This document shows positions 7,280-17,154 of a stretch of DNA of 64,000 bases, one piece after another. The first letter of the stretch is position 1. The number at the start of each line of letters is the position of its first letter. The notes under the pieces were generated by a model. That model was not told the origin of the DNA. It made no database searches and saw only the letters and a list, made by a program, of their open reading frames with translations. This DNA is from RGIG250 sp964540025 (GTDB lineage: Bacteria > Bacillota > Negativicutes > Selenomonadales > Selenomonadaceae), in the NCBI GenBank assembly GCA_964540025.1, contig CAZIKQ010000001.1:124001-188000 (forward strand). Direction: 5' to 3'. The translations under genes were made by a program, and so were the position numbers.

Positions 7280-9814
7280 TTGTTTGATTTTCTGAAAAGA
7301 TTTCTCGGCGATAACAACGAGAAGGAAATTAAACGTTACCGTGCGATAGTGGACAAGATTAACGGCTATGAAGAAAAGCTGAAGAATATGTCTGACTCCA
7401 CTCTGGCCGGGCATACTGATAAATTTAAGGACCGGCTGGCCTCCGGCGAGACCCTTGACCAGATTTTGCCGGAGGCTTTTGCGGTTACCCGGGAGGCCAG
7501 CCGCCGGGTGCTTGGCATGAGGCACTTTGACGTGCAGCTGATCGGCGGTATGTGCCTCCATGAGGGAAAGATCGCCGAGATGAAGACCGGCGAAGGCAAG
7601 ACACTGGTGGCGACTCTGCCGGTTTACCTCAACGCTCTCACCGGCAGGGGCGTTCACATGGTCACGGTCAACGATTATCTGGCCCGCCGTGACAGTGAGT
7701 GGATGGGTCATCTCTACAATTTTTTGGGCTTGTCCGTAGGTCTTATCGTTCACGATATGGATTTCCCGGAGCGTAAGTACGCCTATAATTGTGACGTTAC
7801 TTTTGGCACAAACAATGAGTACGGCTTTGATTATCTGCGGGACAATATGGTGGTTTCTGTTGACCAGATGGTGCAGCGGGAGCTGCATTATGCCATCGTG
7901 GACGAGGTGGACAGTATCCTCATTGATGAAGCCCGCACGCCGCTCATCATTTCCGGCCCCGGACAGAAGTCTACCGACACCTATGCTATCATGGCAAAGG
8001 CGGTGGCCACCCTCAAAGAGGGGGTCGACTATAAAGTCGATGAGAAGGCAAAGACGGTGGCTCCCAGCGATGAGGCAGTGCTGAAAATTGAAAAGATTGT
8101 CGGGGTAAAGAATCTCTATGCCCCGGAAAACATCGAAATGTCCCATTGCTTTACCGCGGCGCTCCGGGCCCGCTCCCTCATGTTCCGGGATCGGGATTAT
8201 GTGGTAAAGGACGGGGAAGTCATCATCGTGGATGAGTTCACTGGCCGCATTATGCCGGGCCGCCGTTATTCCGACGGCCTCCATCAGGCAATCGAGGCGA
8301 AGGAAGGGGTAAAGATCCAACGGGAGTCTCAGACTTTGGCTACCATTACTTTCCAGAATTACTTCCGCATGTACGCAAAGCTCTCCGGCATGACCGGTAC
8401 CGCCAAGACTGAGGAAGACGAGTTCCTGAAGATTTACAAGCTGCCGGTAATCGTCGTTCCCACCAACCGTCCGGTCCAGCGGATAGACAACCCCGATGTG
8501 ATATACAAGACAAAACGGGCCAAGTACAAGGCGGTGGCCAACGCGGTTGAAGAGATCCATGCCACCGGCCGTCCGGTGCTTATCGGCACTACCTCCATTA
8601 CCCAGTCTGAGGAGCTGAGCAGGCTTTTACAGCAGCGCCAGGTACCTCACAACGTCCTGAACGCCAAGTTCCACGAGAAGGAAGCGGAAATCATCAAGGA
8701 CGCCGGTCAGCTGAACGCCGTTACCATCGCCACCAATATGGCCGGCCGCGGTACGGATATCGTGCTGGGGGAAGGGGTAAAGGAATTGGGCGGTCTGGCC
8801 ATTATCGGCACCGAACGCCATGAGTCCCGCCGGATCGACAATCAGCTGCGGGGCCGGGCCGGCCGTCAGGGGGACCCGGGCTCTTCCCGCTTCTACCTTT
8901 CCCTGGAGGACGATTTGCTCCGCCTCTTCGGAGCGGAGAATATTTCCAAGGTCATGGATAAGCTGGGACTGGAGGAAGACGAGCCCATAGAGCATTCCAT
9001 GATCACCTCCTCCATTGAGCACGCTCAAAAGAAGGTGGAAGCCCGCAATTTTGACATCCGTAAGAACGTCCTTGAGTACGATGACGTCATGAACCAGCAG
9101 CGCGAGGTAATCTATGCCCAGCGCCGGAAGGTTCTGAACGGAGAAGACCTGAAGGACAACATCATCTACATGATCGACGCCATCATCGACTCGGAGATGA
9201 ACCAGTACGCCAACGAAAAGCTCTACCCTGAGCAGTGGTCCCTGGATGAGCTGATTAAAGACGCCGAGAGTATTTACTGCCCCCAGGGTGAGCTTGACCC
9301 TGAGGAGCTTCTGGAGCTCAGCCGGGACGAGCTGAGGGAAACCCTCCACGATATTGCGGTGGACGCCTACGAGGAGCGGGAAAAGCTGCTCACGGAAGAA
9401 GTCATGCGGGAGCTGGAAAAGGTCGTCATGCTGAGGGTTGTTGACAACAAGTGGATGGAACACCTGGATCACATGGATATGCTTCGGGAGGGTATCGGCC
9501 TCCGGGCCTACGGCCAGAGGAACCCCATTGTTGAGTACAAAATCGAAGGCTTCAACATGTTTGAGGAGATGATCAACTCCATTCAGACAACAATTGCCCG
9601 GATGATATTCCAGGTGCAGGTGGTTTCTCAGGAGCAGCAGGAGCTGGAGGACAGACTGGCTACGGCTCAGGCCTCCCATGGAGACGATGTGTCTTCCGCC
9701 GAAGCCCATCCGGTAAAAAAACCGGTAAACAAGGTGAAAATCGGCAGGAATGAGCCCTGTCCCTGCGGCAGCGGCAAAAAGTACAAGGATTGCTGCATGA
9801 AGAAGCGGAAGTAA
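7280..9814 (+). CDS. secA: preprotein translocase ATPase SecA
   Basis: An 844-aa motor that drives secretory proteins through SecYEG. Walker A MKTGEGKT is near residue 100, and the DEAD-like Walker B VDEVDSILIDEART and the second-domain GTDIVLGEGV and RGRAGRQGDPG are present. The C-terminal zinc-binding CPCGSGKKYKDCC, which contacts SecB or membrane lipid, is also intact. TTG 7280 is preferred to GTG 7271: it gives the classical MFDFLKRFLG start and places GAGGGG at 8 bases. prfB follows 54 bases later, as in many Firmicutes. Confidence 0.97.
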   Translation: MFDFLKRFLGDNNEKEIKRYRAIVDKINGYEEKLKNMSDSTLAGHTDKFKDRLASGETLDQILPEAFAVTREASRRVLGMRHFDVQLIGGMCLHEGKIAEMKTGEGKTLVATLPVYLNALTGRGVHMVTVNDYLARRDSEWMGHLYNFLGLSVGLIVHDMDFPERKYAYNCDVTFGTNNEYGFDYLRDNMVVSVDQMVQRELHYAIVDEVDSILIDEARTPLIISGPGQKSTDTYAIMAKAVATLKEGVDYKVDEKAKTVAPSDEAVLKIEKIVGVKNLYAPENIEMSHCFTAALRARSLMFRDRDYVVKDGEVIIVDEFTGRIMPGRRYSDGLHQAIEAKEGVKIQRESQTLATITFQNYFRMYAKLSGMTGTAKTEEDEFLKIYKLPVIVVPTNRPVQRIDNPDVIYKTKRAKYKAVANAVEEIHATGRPVLIGTTSITQSEELSRLLQQRQVPHNVLNAKFHEKEAEIIKDAGQLNAVTIATNMAGRGTDIVLGEGVKELGGLAIIGTERHESRRIDNQLRGRAGRQGDPGSSRFYLSLEDDLLRLFGAENISKVMDKLGLEEDEPIEHSMITSSIEHAQKKVEARNFDIRKNVLEYDDVMNQQREVIYAQRRKVLNGEDLKDNIIYMIDAIIDSEMNQYANEKLYPEQWSLDELIKDAESIYCPQGELDPEELLELSRDELRETLHDIAVDAYEEREKLLTEEVMRELEKVVMLRVVDNKWMEHLDHMDMLREGIGLRAYGQRNPIVEYKIEGFNMFEEMINSIQTTIARMIFQVQVVSQEQQELEDRLATAQASHGDDVSSAEAHPVKKPVNKVKIGRNEPCPCGSGKKYKDCCMKKRK

Positions 9815-9868
9815 CAGACCGGTAAGGTCAGACATATATTTATATATTTGATAGGATGTGAAAAGTTC

Positions 9869-10976
9869 ATGCTGGAAGATTTGAAGGGACCAATAACAGC
9901 TATTAGAGAAAAGCTGAACGAAATGGGGAACTCTCTTTGACGTCCCTCGCAAAGAGCAAATAATAGCGGAATTGGAATTTAAGATGGGGGCTCCCGATTT
10001 TTGGGATGATGCCGAGAAGGCGCAAAAAATAAATCAGGAGCTGAACGACGTCAAGGGCGATGTAGACAAGTACAAGGCCCTGCTGGGCAGGGTGGACGAT
10101 GTGGAAACCTTGCTGGAAATGGCCTTTGAAGAAGACGATCCCTCTATGGAGGAGGATATCAGGGCGGAGCTGGAGTCCCTGAAGGAGACGGTTCATGAGC
10201 TGGAGCGGTCGGTACTGCTTTCCGGCGAGTACGACGGCCGCAATGCTATCCTGAGCCTTCACGCCGGGGCCGGCGGTACTGAGGCCCAGGACTGGACCCA
10301 GATGCTGCTGCGGATGTACACCCGCTGGGCCGAGCACCACGGTTTCACGGTGGAAATGGCCGACCTGCTTCCCGGCGATGAGGCGGGGGTCAAATCGGTC
10401 ACTGTTTTCATCAAGGGACATAATGCCTACGGGCTCTTGAAGTCCGAGCACGGGGTACACCGCCTCGTCCGGATCTCACCCTTTGACGCCAACAAGCGCC
10501 GCCATACATCCTTCTCGGCCTGCGAAATCATGCCGGAGATCGACGATGCCCAGGAAGTCCAGATAAATATGGAGGAGGTTCGGGTAGATACGTACCGCTC
10601 CAGCGGCGCTGGCGGCCAGCACGTCAACAAGACCAGCTCCGCCATCCGCATGACGCATCTGCCTACCGGTATCGTAGTCCAGTGCCAGAACGAGCGCAGC
10701 CAGCTGCAAAATAAGGCCCAGTGCCTTGCCATGCTGCGGGCCAAGCTGTTCCAGCTGGAGCTTCAGAAGAAGGAGGAGGAAAGGGCAAAGCTTCAGGGAA
10801 CCCAGAATAAGATAGAGTGGGGCAGTCAGATCCGCTCCTATGTTTTCCAGCCCTACACTCTTGTGAAGGACGTCCGCACCGGCTGTGAAACCGGTAATAT
10901 CCAGGCAGTGATGGATGGAGAGCTGGACAGCTTTATTGAAGCGTACCTGGCGGCCCTGGCAAACGGAGAGATTTAA
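9869..10976 (+). CDS. prfB: peptide chain release factor 2 (programmed +1 frameshift)
   Basis: RF2 ends translation at UGA and UAA. The zero frame runs from ATG 9869 for 23 codons and stops at an in-frame TGA (9938-9940) inside CTT-TGA-C, the classical autoregulatory slip site. Translation resumes in the +1 frame from GAC 9939 to 10976, giving about 368 aa. The SPF stop-codon recognition tripeptide (RISPFDANKRRHTSF) and the catalytic GGQ (GAGGQHVNKTSS) are intact. A purine-rich ATGGGG lies a few codons before the slip site as a possible internal Shine-Dalgarno. The coordinates span both frames. Confidence 0.96.
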
Positions 10977-10998
10977 TACTATCCGGAGATAAAACCAA

Positions 10999-11682
10999 AT
11001 GAAAAAAATTTCCGTTGGGATAGCAGCGGTTATTGCTGTCCTTGTCATATTCAGCGAATTTGTCGTTCCCACGGTAATGTCCGCGGCGGCTCAGAGCCAG
11101 CTGAGAAAACTGACAAGCTCGGATAATCTTACCGTGTCATTGAAGTCTGTTCCCGGCCTGCTGATGCTCACCGGCGTGGTAAGCAGGGTGGAGATCAAGG
11201 CTCAGGAGGCGTACCTGGGAGAGCTGCGGGGCAACGATATGGAGCTTCATGGGGAAGACGTTACCGTAAATGTGGAAAGATTTATCCAGGGCAAGGGCTT
11301 TCAAATAGACAAAGCCGGACGCATCGATTTTGTCGGCACGGTAACGGCAAAGTCGCTGGAGGAGCTGATCAATAAAAAAGTAGACAAGCTGAATGTGGAA
11401 AGTCTGGAAATCACCCCGGAGGCAATAAAGATTAAGGCCAAGGCGGCGGTGCTGGGCAAGGATCTGAAAGTGGATTTTACGGGCGATGTCTACAATAACG
11501 GCAACAAGCTGTATCTCCGGGCGCAGCAGGTGAGCGTCAAGGGAGTGAGCGTTAAAAGCCGCATTGCTACCCGCATTTTTGGTGATATTCTCCTCTATGA
11601 TTTCGACAGGCTGAAATTCCCCGTACAGCTCCAGACTGTGGAACAGCAGGCGGGGATTATTCATATGACCTTTTCCCATTGA
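10999..11682 (+). CDS. DUF2993 (LmeA-like) exported lipid-binding protein
   Basis: A 227-aa protein with an N-terminal signal anchor (KKISVGIAAVIAVLVIFSEFVVP), then a DUF2993-type pattern of short beta strands (LTVSLKSVPGLLMLTGVVSRVEI...GNDMELHGEDVTVN). Members such as mycobacterial LmeA bind lipids at the envelope. In a diderm Firmicute a role in the periplasm or outer membrane is plausible but not shown. It follows prfB by 22 bases and may share its transcript. Confidence 0.7.
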   Translation: MKKISVGIAAVIAVLVIFSEFVVPTVMSAAAQSQLRKLTSSDNLTVSLKSVPGLLMLTGVVSRVEIKAQEAYLGELRGNDMELHGEDVTVNVERFIQGKGFQIDKAGRIDFVGTVTAKSLEELINKKVDKLNVESLEITPEAIKIKAKAAVLGKDLKVDFTGDVYNNGNKLYLRAQQVSVKGVSVKSRIATRIFGDILLYDFDRLKFPVQLQTVEQQAGIIHMTFSH

Positions 11683-11849
11683 TCTGCTTGTCAGTTTTAT
11701 TCCCAATAGGATTTACCTGTGGGAAGAATTTCGGAGATTCCGGGAAGCAGGTCTGGGTTCAATTTTATTGATGCAGGGTTGACTTTGCCTTGGAGGCGGG
11801 GAGACCTCCCACTTGGGGAATTTATTTAGCAGGGAGCTTTTCAAATTAA

Positions 11850-13916
11850 ATGAAAAAATTCCTTTATAACAAGGCTTTGCTCGCCGTGATGGTACTGGGG
11901 CTGGCCGCTTCAGTCATCATAAATCTGGCGCGGGTCGCCGACGAAAGGGCAAACAATTCCATAGATTTGGTGGTGGACTATGAAGCCATCGTAGAGCTGG
12001 CCGAGAAGGAAGGTTTGCCGGTAAGTGAGGTAATGTCCAAGGCAAAGGAGGCCGGCATTACCTCCCTGGCTGTTTACGACAGGACATTCAAGAAGCTTAA
12101 TAAGTCCGGTAAGTGTACAGCCACCCGAGGGGCCGATATCATGGAGCGCTACCGTACCGGCTCCCTGGTCAGCCCGGCCTGGCGGGAGCTGGCCGAAAAG
12201 GGCGATATCAAGGACGCTGAGATGTACATAACCAGCGGCGATGACGTCACCTTCCGGGAAGTAAAGGAAGACCTGATCCGCTGCCTGGGCCGTGACCGGG
12301 TGCGTTCCTTTGCGGTTGAGGGCAAGGAGGTTCTGGCGGTAAAGGCCAATGGCGATGCCTTTGTAAAGCTGCACCTCGGTTTGGCCTCTGATGAAATGAA
12401 GGCGGTAAACGATGCCGGCTTCTATGTTGTAGCCCGCCCGGCAAACTATGTTCAGCCGACGGTGGAGGGCGTGAAGGCCGTGTTCCGCCGCCTTGACGGG
12501 ATAAAGGTATCCGAAGTGGTTTTCTCCGGCAGACAGTGCCTTGGGGCCTATGGCGAAGAGGGCGCGTTGGAAGCAGTTGCCAGGGAACTGAAGGAACGCG
12601 GGATCACTCTTGGTCTTATTGAGGCGACTACGCAGCTTCAGTTCTTCCCCCAGGAGGGGCTGGAGAAGATAGCGGCTGAATTGGAATGGCAGGCGGCTCG
12701 TTCTTACTACATCAGTAAGGAAGAGCTGAACAAGATGAAGGTCCAGCAGGCGGTGGACCGTTGGAAGAACACCGATGAGGAGCGGAATATCCGCGTAAGC
12801 CTCCTGATGCCCTTTGAAAATCCCCGGGATGGTATGACTCTCCTGGAAACGAATCTCAAGTATTTTTCTGAGGTAAAGGCTGCCCTGGCCGCCAGAAATT
12901 TCGTTTTCGGCCCGGCGGGAACGTTCCACCAGCTTCATATCGCTGCCTGGCTGAGAGCGCTGGTGGTGTTGGGGGCGGTGGCGGCCGGTGTCCTGTACCT
13001 CTCCCTCGTCATTCCGGCCCTCAACGCAAGGCGCAGTCTTCAGCTCGTCATGTTTGCGGTGACCGGCACGATTTTCTGCGGGCCGCTCTTTATGGGATCA
13101 GGGAATCTGGTCCGCCTGATGGCGGCCCTGGCCGGAGCAAACTTTTTCCCCTCGCTGGCGATGATCGGCCTGCTGGACTATATCCGCAGTCATAAGGATG
13201 CAGGCTGTAAGTCCGTCATTGGCGGCATTATCTTTGGCTTTGCCCTCCTGATCTTCACTGGCCTTCTCTCTTTCGTGGGCGCTTCCTATCTTTCCGCTTC
13301 CCTAAGCGATGTGGAATACTTCCTGGAGGCCAGGATTTTTCGGGGTATAAAGCTGACATTTATTCTGCCCCTCGTTCTGGTAGCGGTAGCTTTCCTGCAG
13401 CGGTTCAACATTTTTGGCTCCTTTGAGGACGAGGCGGAAAGCTTTGTGGCTCAGATAAAGGAGATAATGGACGCCCCGGTTACCGTGCGAGTTTTGGTGG
13501 CGCTGGGGGTCGTTGGCCTTGCGCTCATTGTCTTTATAGCCCGTTCCGGACACACCATGGGTATGCCTGTGCCGGGCATTGAGCTGAAGATTCGCGCTTT
13601 TCTGGAGAAGAGCCTGTATGCCCGCCCCCGGACGAAAGAAATGTTCATTGGCCACCCCGCTTTTATGTTGATGATAATGGCCTGGCTGAAAAAATGGCCC
13701 ACGGTGGTGTTTTTTGCCCTTGTTATGGGAGCAACCATCGCCCAGGGCTCCATGGTAGAAACCTTTGCCCATATGCGCACTCCCTTCATGATGAGTGCGG
13801 TGCGGGGTGTCGGCGGCCTGATTTTTGGCGGAATTATCGGCGGAGGTTTGATGTTGCTGGTCACTTTGTGGTATAATATTTCGGCTAAGGCTCAGGCAAG
13901 GATTGCCCGGGACTGA
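11850..13916 (+). CDS. DUF5693 family polytopic membrane protein
   Basis: A 688-aa protein with one N-terminal signal-anchor helix, a roughly 320-residue soluble domain (YEAIVELAEKEGLPVSEVM..., probably outside the inner membrane), then about eight hydrophobic segments from residue 365 to the end. It matches the DUF5693 proteins that commonly precede csaB in Firmicutes. It ends 47 bases before csaB, which supports a shared role in making or exporting the cell-wall polymer that csaB modifies. Its biochemical function is unknown. Confidence 0.75.
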   Translation: MKKFLYNKALLAVMVLGLAASVIINLARVADERANNSIDLVVDYEAIVELAEKEGLPVSEVMSKAKEAGITSLAVYDRTFKKLNKSGKCTATRGADIMERYRTGSLVSPAWRELAEKGDIKDAEMYITSGDDVTFREVKEDLIRCLGRDRVRSFAVEGKEVLAVKANGDAFVKLHLGLASDEMKAVNDAGFYVVARPANYVQPTVEGVKAVFRRLDGIKVSEVVFSGRQCLGAYGEEGALEAVARELKERGITLGLIEATTQLQFFPQEGLEKIAAELEWQAARSYYISKEELNKMKVQQAVDRWKNTDEERNIRVSLLMPFENPRDGMTLLETNLKYFSEVKAALAARNFVFGPAGTFHQLHIAAWLRALVVLGAVAAGVLYLSLVIPALNARRSLQLVMFAVTGTIFCGPLFMGSGNLVRLMAALAGANFFPSLAMIGLLDYIRSHKDAGCKSVIGGIIFGFALLIFTGLLSFVGASYLSASLSDVEYFLEARIFRGIKLTFILPLVLVAVAFLQRFNIFGSFEDEAESFVAQIKEIMDAPVTVRVLVALGVVGLALIVFIARSGHTMGMPVPGIELKIRAFLEKSLYARPRTKEMFIGHPAFMLMIMAWLKKWPTVVFFALVMGATIAQGSMVETFAHMRTPFMMSAVRGVGGLIFGGIIGGGLMLLVTLWYNISAKAQARIARD

Positions 13917-13963
13917 TTCCTTTGTTTATACAGAAAGCTTGCTTAAAGGAGCTTATTTGTCTG

Positions 13964-15070
13964 ATGTATAATGTTGTGGTATCGGGATACTACGGCTCGA
14001 AGAACGCCGGCGATGAGGCAATGCTGGCGGCAATGATCGAGGTGTTGACCGATGTGAATCCACAGGTAAATATAATGGTTATATCCGCCAGCCCGGATGA
14101 TACGGCGCGGCGTCATGGCGTGAAAGCAATTTCGTGGCTTGATGTCTCGTCCATTTGGCGCGCTTTGCGCCGGGCTGATTTGCTTATTTCCGGCGGCGGC
14201 AGCCTGCTGCAGAACGTTACCAGCGGCCGCAGCCTTTATTATTATCTCAGCGTTATCGCTCTGGCGCGCTTTTTGGGAACGCCGGTCATGCTGTACGCCC
14301 AGGGGATCGGCCCGGTCTGCGGCTCCCTGGCCCGGGCATTTATGCGCCGTCAGGCCAATGGCGCCGCCCTCATTACCGTCAGGGATAAGGGCTCCCTGGA
14401 GGAGCTGAGGGATCTCAGGGTAACGAAGCCGGTTATGGAGGTAACGGCTGATCCGGTGCTGGCCATCCATCCTGTCGAGACGGCCATCGGCCGAAAAATT
14501 CTTCAGGACCATCAGGTGGGCGGAGTCCGGCCTATCGTGGGGATTTCCGTCAGGGAATGGCGCGGCTGGACTGCTTACAAGCAGGTCGTTGCCAGGGCGG
14601 CAGATGATATTGTCAGGAACTACAACGCCCAGGTAGTGTTCCTGCCCATGCAGGTGCCTGAGGACGTGGTGACCTCTAAGGAGATCGCCCGCCTTATGGA
14701 GAAGGAGTCCGTCGTCCTTACCGAGGAATATACCACCAATGAACTGTTGAGCCTGGTAGGCTGTATGGATCTGCTTATTTCTATCCGCCTTCATGCCCTT
14801 ATCTTTGCCGGGGTAATGGGCATACCGATGATCGGTCTTTCCTATGACCCGAAGATCGAACGCTTTCTGGCGTCAATAAACGAAAAACCGGCCGGGGATC
14901 TGGCTAATCTGACCCACGAGGAATTGAATGAGGCAATAGCTTACAGCTGGAAAAACAGAGAAGAAATCATAAGAAAAAATAATGAGCTGGTAACCGGACT
15001 CAGAGTTTTGGCGATAAGGAACGCCGAAGAAGCGGTGCGCCTTATGGAAAAAGGGAAAAATAACTTCTAA
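13964..15070 (+). CDS. csaB: polysaccharide pyruvyl transferase CsaB
   Basis: A 368-aa protein of the PS_pyruv_trans family: SGYYGSKNAGDEAMLAAMIE near the N-terminus, LISGGGSLLQN, and the C-terminal SIRLHALIFAGVMGIPMIGLSYDPK. CsaB adds pyruvate ketals to wall polysaccharide, and these are bound by SLH domains of surface proteins. In Negativicutes SLH proteins tether the outer membrane, so the enzyme may matter for envelope integrity here. ATG 13964 has AAAGGAG upstream at a long 13-base spacing. The upstream TTG 13922 is an alternative. A strong terminator follows. Confidence 0.9.
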   Translation: MYNVVVSGYYGSKNAGDEAMLAAMIEVLTDVNPQVNIMVISASPDDTARRHGVKAISWLDVSSIWRALRRADLLISGGGSLLQNVTSGRSLYYYLSVIALARFLGTPVMLYAQGIGPVCGSLARAFMRRQANGAALITVRDKGSLEELRDLRVTKPVMEVTADPVLAIHPVETAIGRKILQDHQVGGVRPIVGISVREWRGWTAYKQVVARAADDIVRNYNAQVVFLPMQVPEDVVTSKEIARLMEKESVVLTEEYTTNELLSLVGCMDLLISIRLHALIFAGVMGIPMIGLSYDPKIERFLASINEKPAGDLANLTHEELNEAIAYSWKNREEIIRKNNELVTGLRVLAIRNAEEAVRLMEKGKNNF

Positions 15071-15097
15071 AAAAGAGTAAGTGATAAGTTGTGAGTA

Positions 15098-15145
15098 AAC
15101 AGGAAAGCCCGATTGGCTACAGCCAATCGGGCTTTCCTGTTTGCC
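15098..15145. terminator. bidirectional terminator between csaB and the symporter gene
   Basis: A 21-bp perfect inverted repeat (15098-15118 and 15121-15141) is separated by only two bases. In RNA the tip opens to a small loop, leaving about 19 pairs. It is flanked by AT-rich sequence and sits between two convergent genes. Confidence 0.9.
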
Positions 15146-15165
15146 GTTGACGGTAATGATTTCCG

Positions 15166-16704
15166 TCAGGCCGCTGTTTTTTTTATCTTTCCGATCAACG
15201 CCCACAGGCAGGACATTCCCATTCCGTAGAACAGGGGATCTCCCGGCAGGCTGCACAGATTGGCGGTCAAAACAGTCAGAGGACTCAGAATTATCGACAG
15301 GAGCATGGACCGGGAAGAAATCTGCCCCGGTAAAAAGAGGGCAAGGGTCAGGGGAACGAAGACCACTGCTCCCCGCAATCCCATAGAGAGGAAACCGAAG
15401 TCATTTATGATGGCCCCGGGGACGAAGGCGGCAATGATACCGGCAACTGCCAGCACGATCATAATAATCGCCCGGATTGCCCGTAAGGACTTGGCGGCCA
15501 GGGCAGTCTGTCCGGCCTCGTCATCGGGAACCCTGACGGGGAAGAGCTTTTGCAGAATATCATTATTGATTATCGTGGCCACCCCGAGAGTGAGTCCGGC
15601 CCCGCCGCCGATGACGGAGATGAAAAGCGTGCCGATTATTATACCGGCGAATACCGGCGGCAGGTGGTTGAGGGCAAAGGCCGGGAAAGCCTGGATCGTG
15701 GACTCAAGAATGGGCAGGTCAGGGAGCGGCAGACCGGCCGAAGTAATGGCGGCCGCTTCCGAGGAAAGCAGATAGTTGGCGCGCATATACAGACCGATCA
15801 TCACCCCGGCAATGCCCAAAGGCGGAACGATCAAGGCGCTGATAAGGGCGCCCCGGCGGCCGGCTTCGTGGCTCTTGCCGGAGAGGACTGCCTGGGCGTA
15901 GGTCTGGGTGGAGAGGACTCCCAGCAGGAGGCTGATACCGGAGCCGATGTCCTTCAGCGGCCCTCTGGCCACAAGGCTTAAAAACCGAGCGGAGAAATCC
16001 TCATGGGAGGTAATGGCCGGGAGGCCGATAAGGGGCTGGGAGCTGCCCAGGGAAGTGGAAAGAAAATTTGCTTCTATCCGGCTGAACAGAGCGGAGAAGC
16101 CGCCCGACCAAATATAGATGAGAATAAGGCCGAAGAAGCAGGCAAGGCATAGCAGTACCAGTTTGACAAAGCCGCCCATGCCTGCGCCCCAGGCTCCGCC
16201 AAAAATTACGTAAATTGCCATCAGAACGATGGAGATGACGATCGCCGGCAGCATGTCTACCGAGGGAAACAATACGGAGATAAGTCCGCCGCAGGCAACG
16301 ATTTGAGCCAGCACGCTGATAAAAATGCCGATGGAGCAGAGGGCGGAGCCAAGCTCACCGGCTTTGCTGCCGTACTCTCGGGCAATGATCGACAGCTCTG
16401 TAACGCAGCCTGATTCCCGGAGGGGCCGGGTATATAACAGGGCCAGGAACAGGGCACCGATGCCGGAGCCCAGGGTGAACCACCAGGCGGAGAGACCGTA
16501 GTGAAAGGCAAGCTGGGCCGTGCCGATAGTCGCCTGACTGGAAACCAGCGCCCCCATTATACCGCCGCAGACCAGCAGGCTGCCGGCCTTGCCGCCGCCG
16601 GTAGTAAAATCCTTTGTGTCCGAAACCTTGCGGCCGGAGCTTATGCCAACGCCGATGATCAGGGCGAGAACTCCCACCAGGCCGAGAATATGCTGAAATG
16701 TCAT
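15166..16704 (-). CDS. sodium:solute symporter (SSS family)
   Basis: A 512-aa inner-membrane protein with about 13 hydrophobic segments, starting MTFQHILGLVGVLALIIGVG. SSS-family features include GGIMGALVSSQATIGTAQLAFHYG in the first helices and the glycine-rich YVIFGGAWGAGMGGF. These carriers bring solutes in with sodium, and the substrate is not deducible. ATG 16704 is favoured because GGGGG precedes it by about 8 bases. ATG 16719 would add five residues but lacks a ribosome site. It converges on csaB through a shared terminator. Confidence 0.85.
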   Translation of the reverse strand: MTFQHILGLVGVLALIIGVGISSGRKVSDTKDFTTGGGKAGSLLVCGGIMGALVSSQATIGTAQLAFHYGLSAWWFTLGSGIGALFLALLYTRPLRESGCVTELSIIAREYGSKAGELGSALCSIGIFISVLAQIVACGGLISVLFPSVDMLPAIVISIVLMAIYVIFGGAWGAGMGGFVKLVLLCLACFFGLILIYIWSGGFSALFSRIEANFLSTSLGSSQPLIGLPAITSHEDFSARFLSLVARGPLKDIGSGISLLLGVLSTQTYAQAVLSGKSHEAGRRGALISALIVPPLGIAGVMIGLYMRANYLLSSEAAAITSAGLPLPDLPILESTIQAFPAFALNHLPPVFAGIIIGTLFISVIGGGAGLTLGVATIINNDILQKLFPVRVPDDEAGQTALAAKSLRAIRAIIMIVLAVAGIIAAFVPGAIINDFGFLSMGLRGAVVFVPLTLALFLPGQISSRSMLLSIILSPLTVLTANLCSLPGDPLFYGMGMSCLWALIGKIKKTAA

Positions 16705-16766
16705 GTTAAAAGCCCCCATTATTCTTCATTGCTTTGATTTTATCACTACGAACAGGCGCGGAAAAG

Positions 16767-16795
16767 TTGAAAAGAAAAAATTTTTTTGTTAAAAT
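16767..16795 (+). promoter_or_regulatory. sigma-70 promoter for the Cys-motif mini-protein
   Basis: TTGAAA (16767-16772), a 17-base A/T-rich spacer and TAAAAT (16790-16795), 54 bases upstream of ATG 16850. Confidence 0.55.
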
Positions 16796-16849
16796 TCAGG
16801 CGGGATTATGTGGAGTAGTGTTTTACAGGAAGAAAGGGTAGGGATTACC

Positions 16850-17035
16850 ATGCTGCAATCTGAAAAACTGAAGCGGGTCCTTGACGGCCTGGAGGATGCC
16901 TGCGGCCACTGCGCGATCTGTTCCCCGGATTGTCCGATCGCTGTTTCCCGGCGGGCGATTAACGGTCTTTACTACGATGTAAAGCAGAACGAGGAATACG
17001 AAGCGGAGAACGGCTCCGGCGAGGAAAACTGCTGA
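16850..17035 (+). CDS. mini-protein with a single [4Fe-4S] ferredoxin-type motif
   Basis: A 61-aa protein (75 aa if ATG 16808 is used). It contains DACGHCAICSPDCPIAVSRR, that is C-x2-C-x2-C-x3-C-P, the exact spacing of a bacterial ferredoxin cluster site, plus one C-terminal Cys. The rest is charged, with an acidic C-terminal tail (EEYEAENGSGEEN). It could bind one 4Fe-4S cluster or a zinc. I know no named family of this size and layout. AGGGTAGGG precedes ATG 16850. It stands alone between the symporter and the glycosylase. Confidence 0.65.
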   Translation: MLQSEKLKRVLDGLEDACGHCAICSPDCPIAVSRRAINGLYYDVKQNEEYEAENGSGEENC

Positions 17036-17154
17036 GAACGTAAGGCTGTTGAGCGCTTAAAGAAAATTTTTCCGGCCGCTGCATGACTATGGCGTCAGCT
17101 TTTATTGGGACCATGGATTGTGCGACGGCTTTTTTCATGGGAGAGGCAGGATAT

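Noticed and set aside
7241..9952. Two antisense ORFs over 400 aa opposite secA
   Set aside because: They mirror a well-conserved secA; in GC-biased genes antisense frames stay open by chance. No family pattern.
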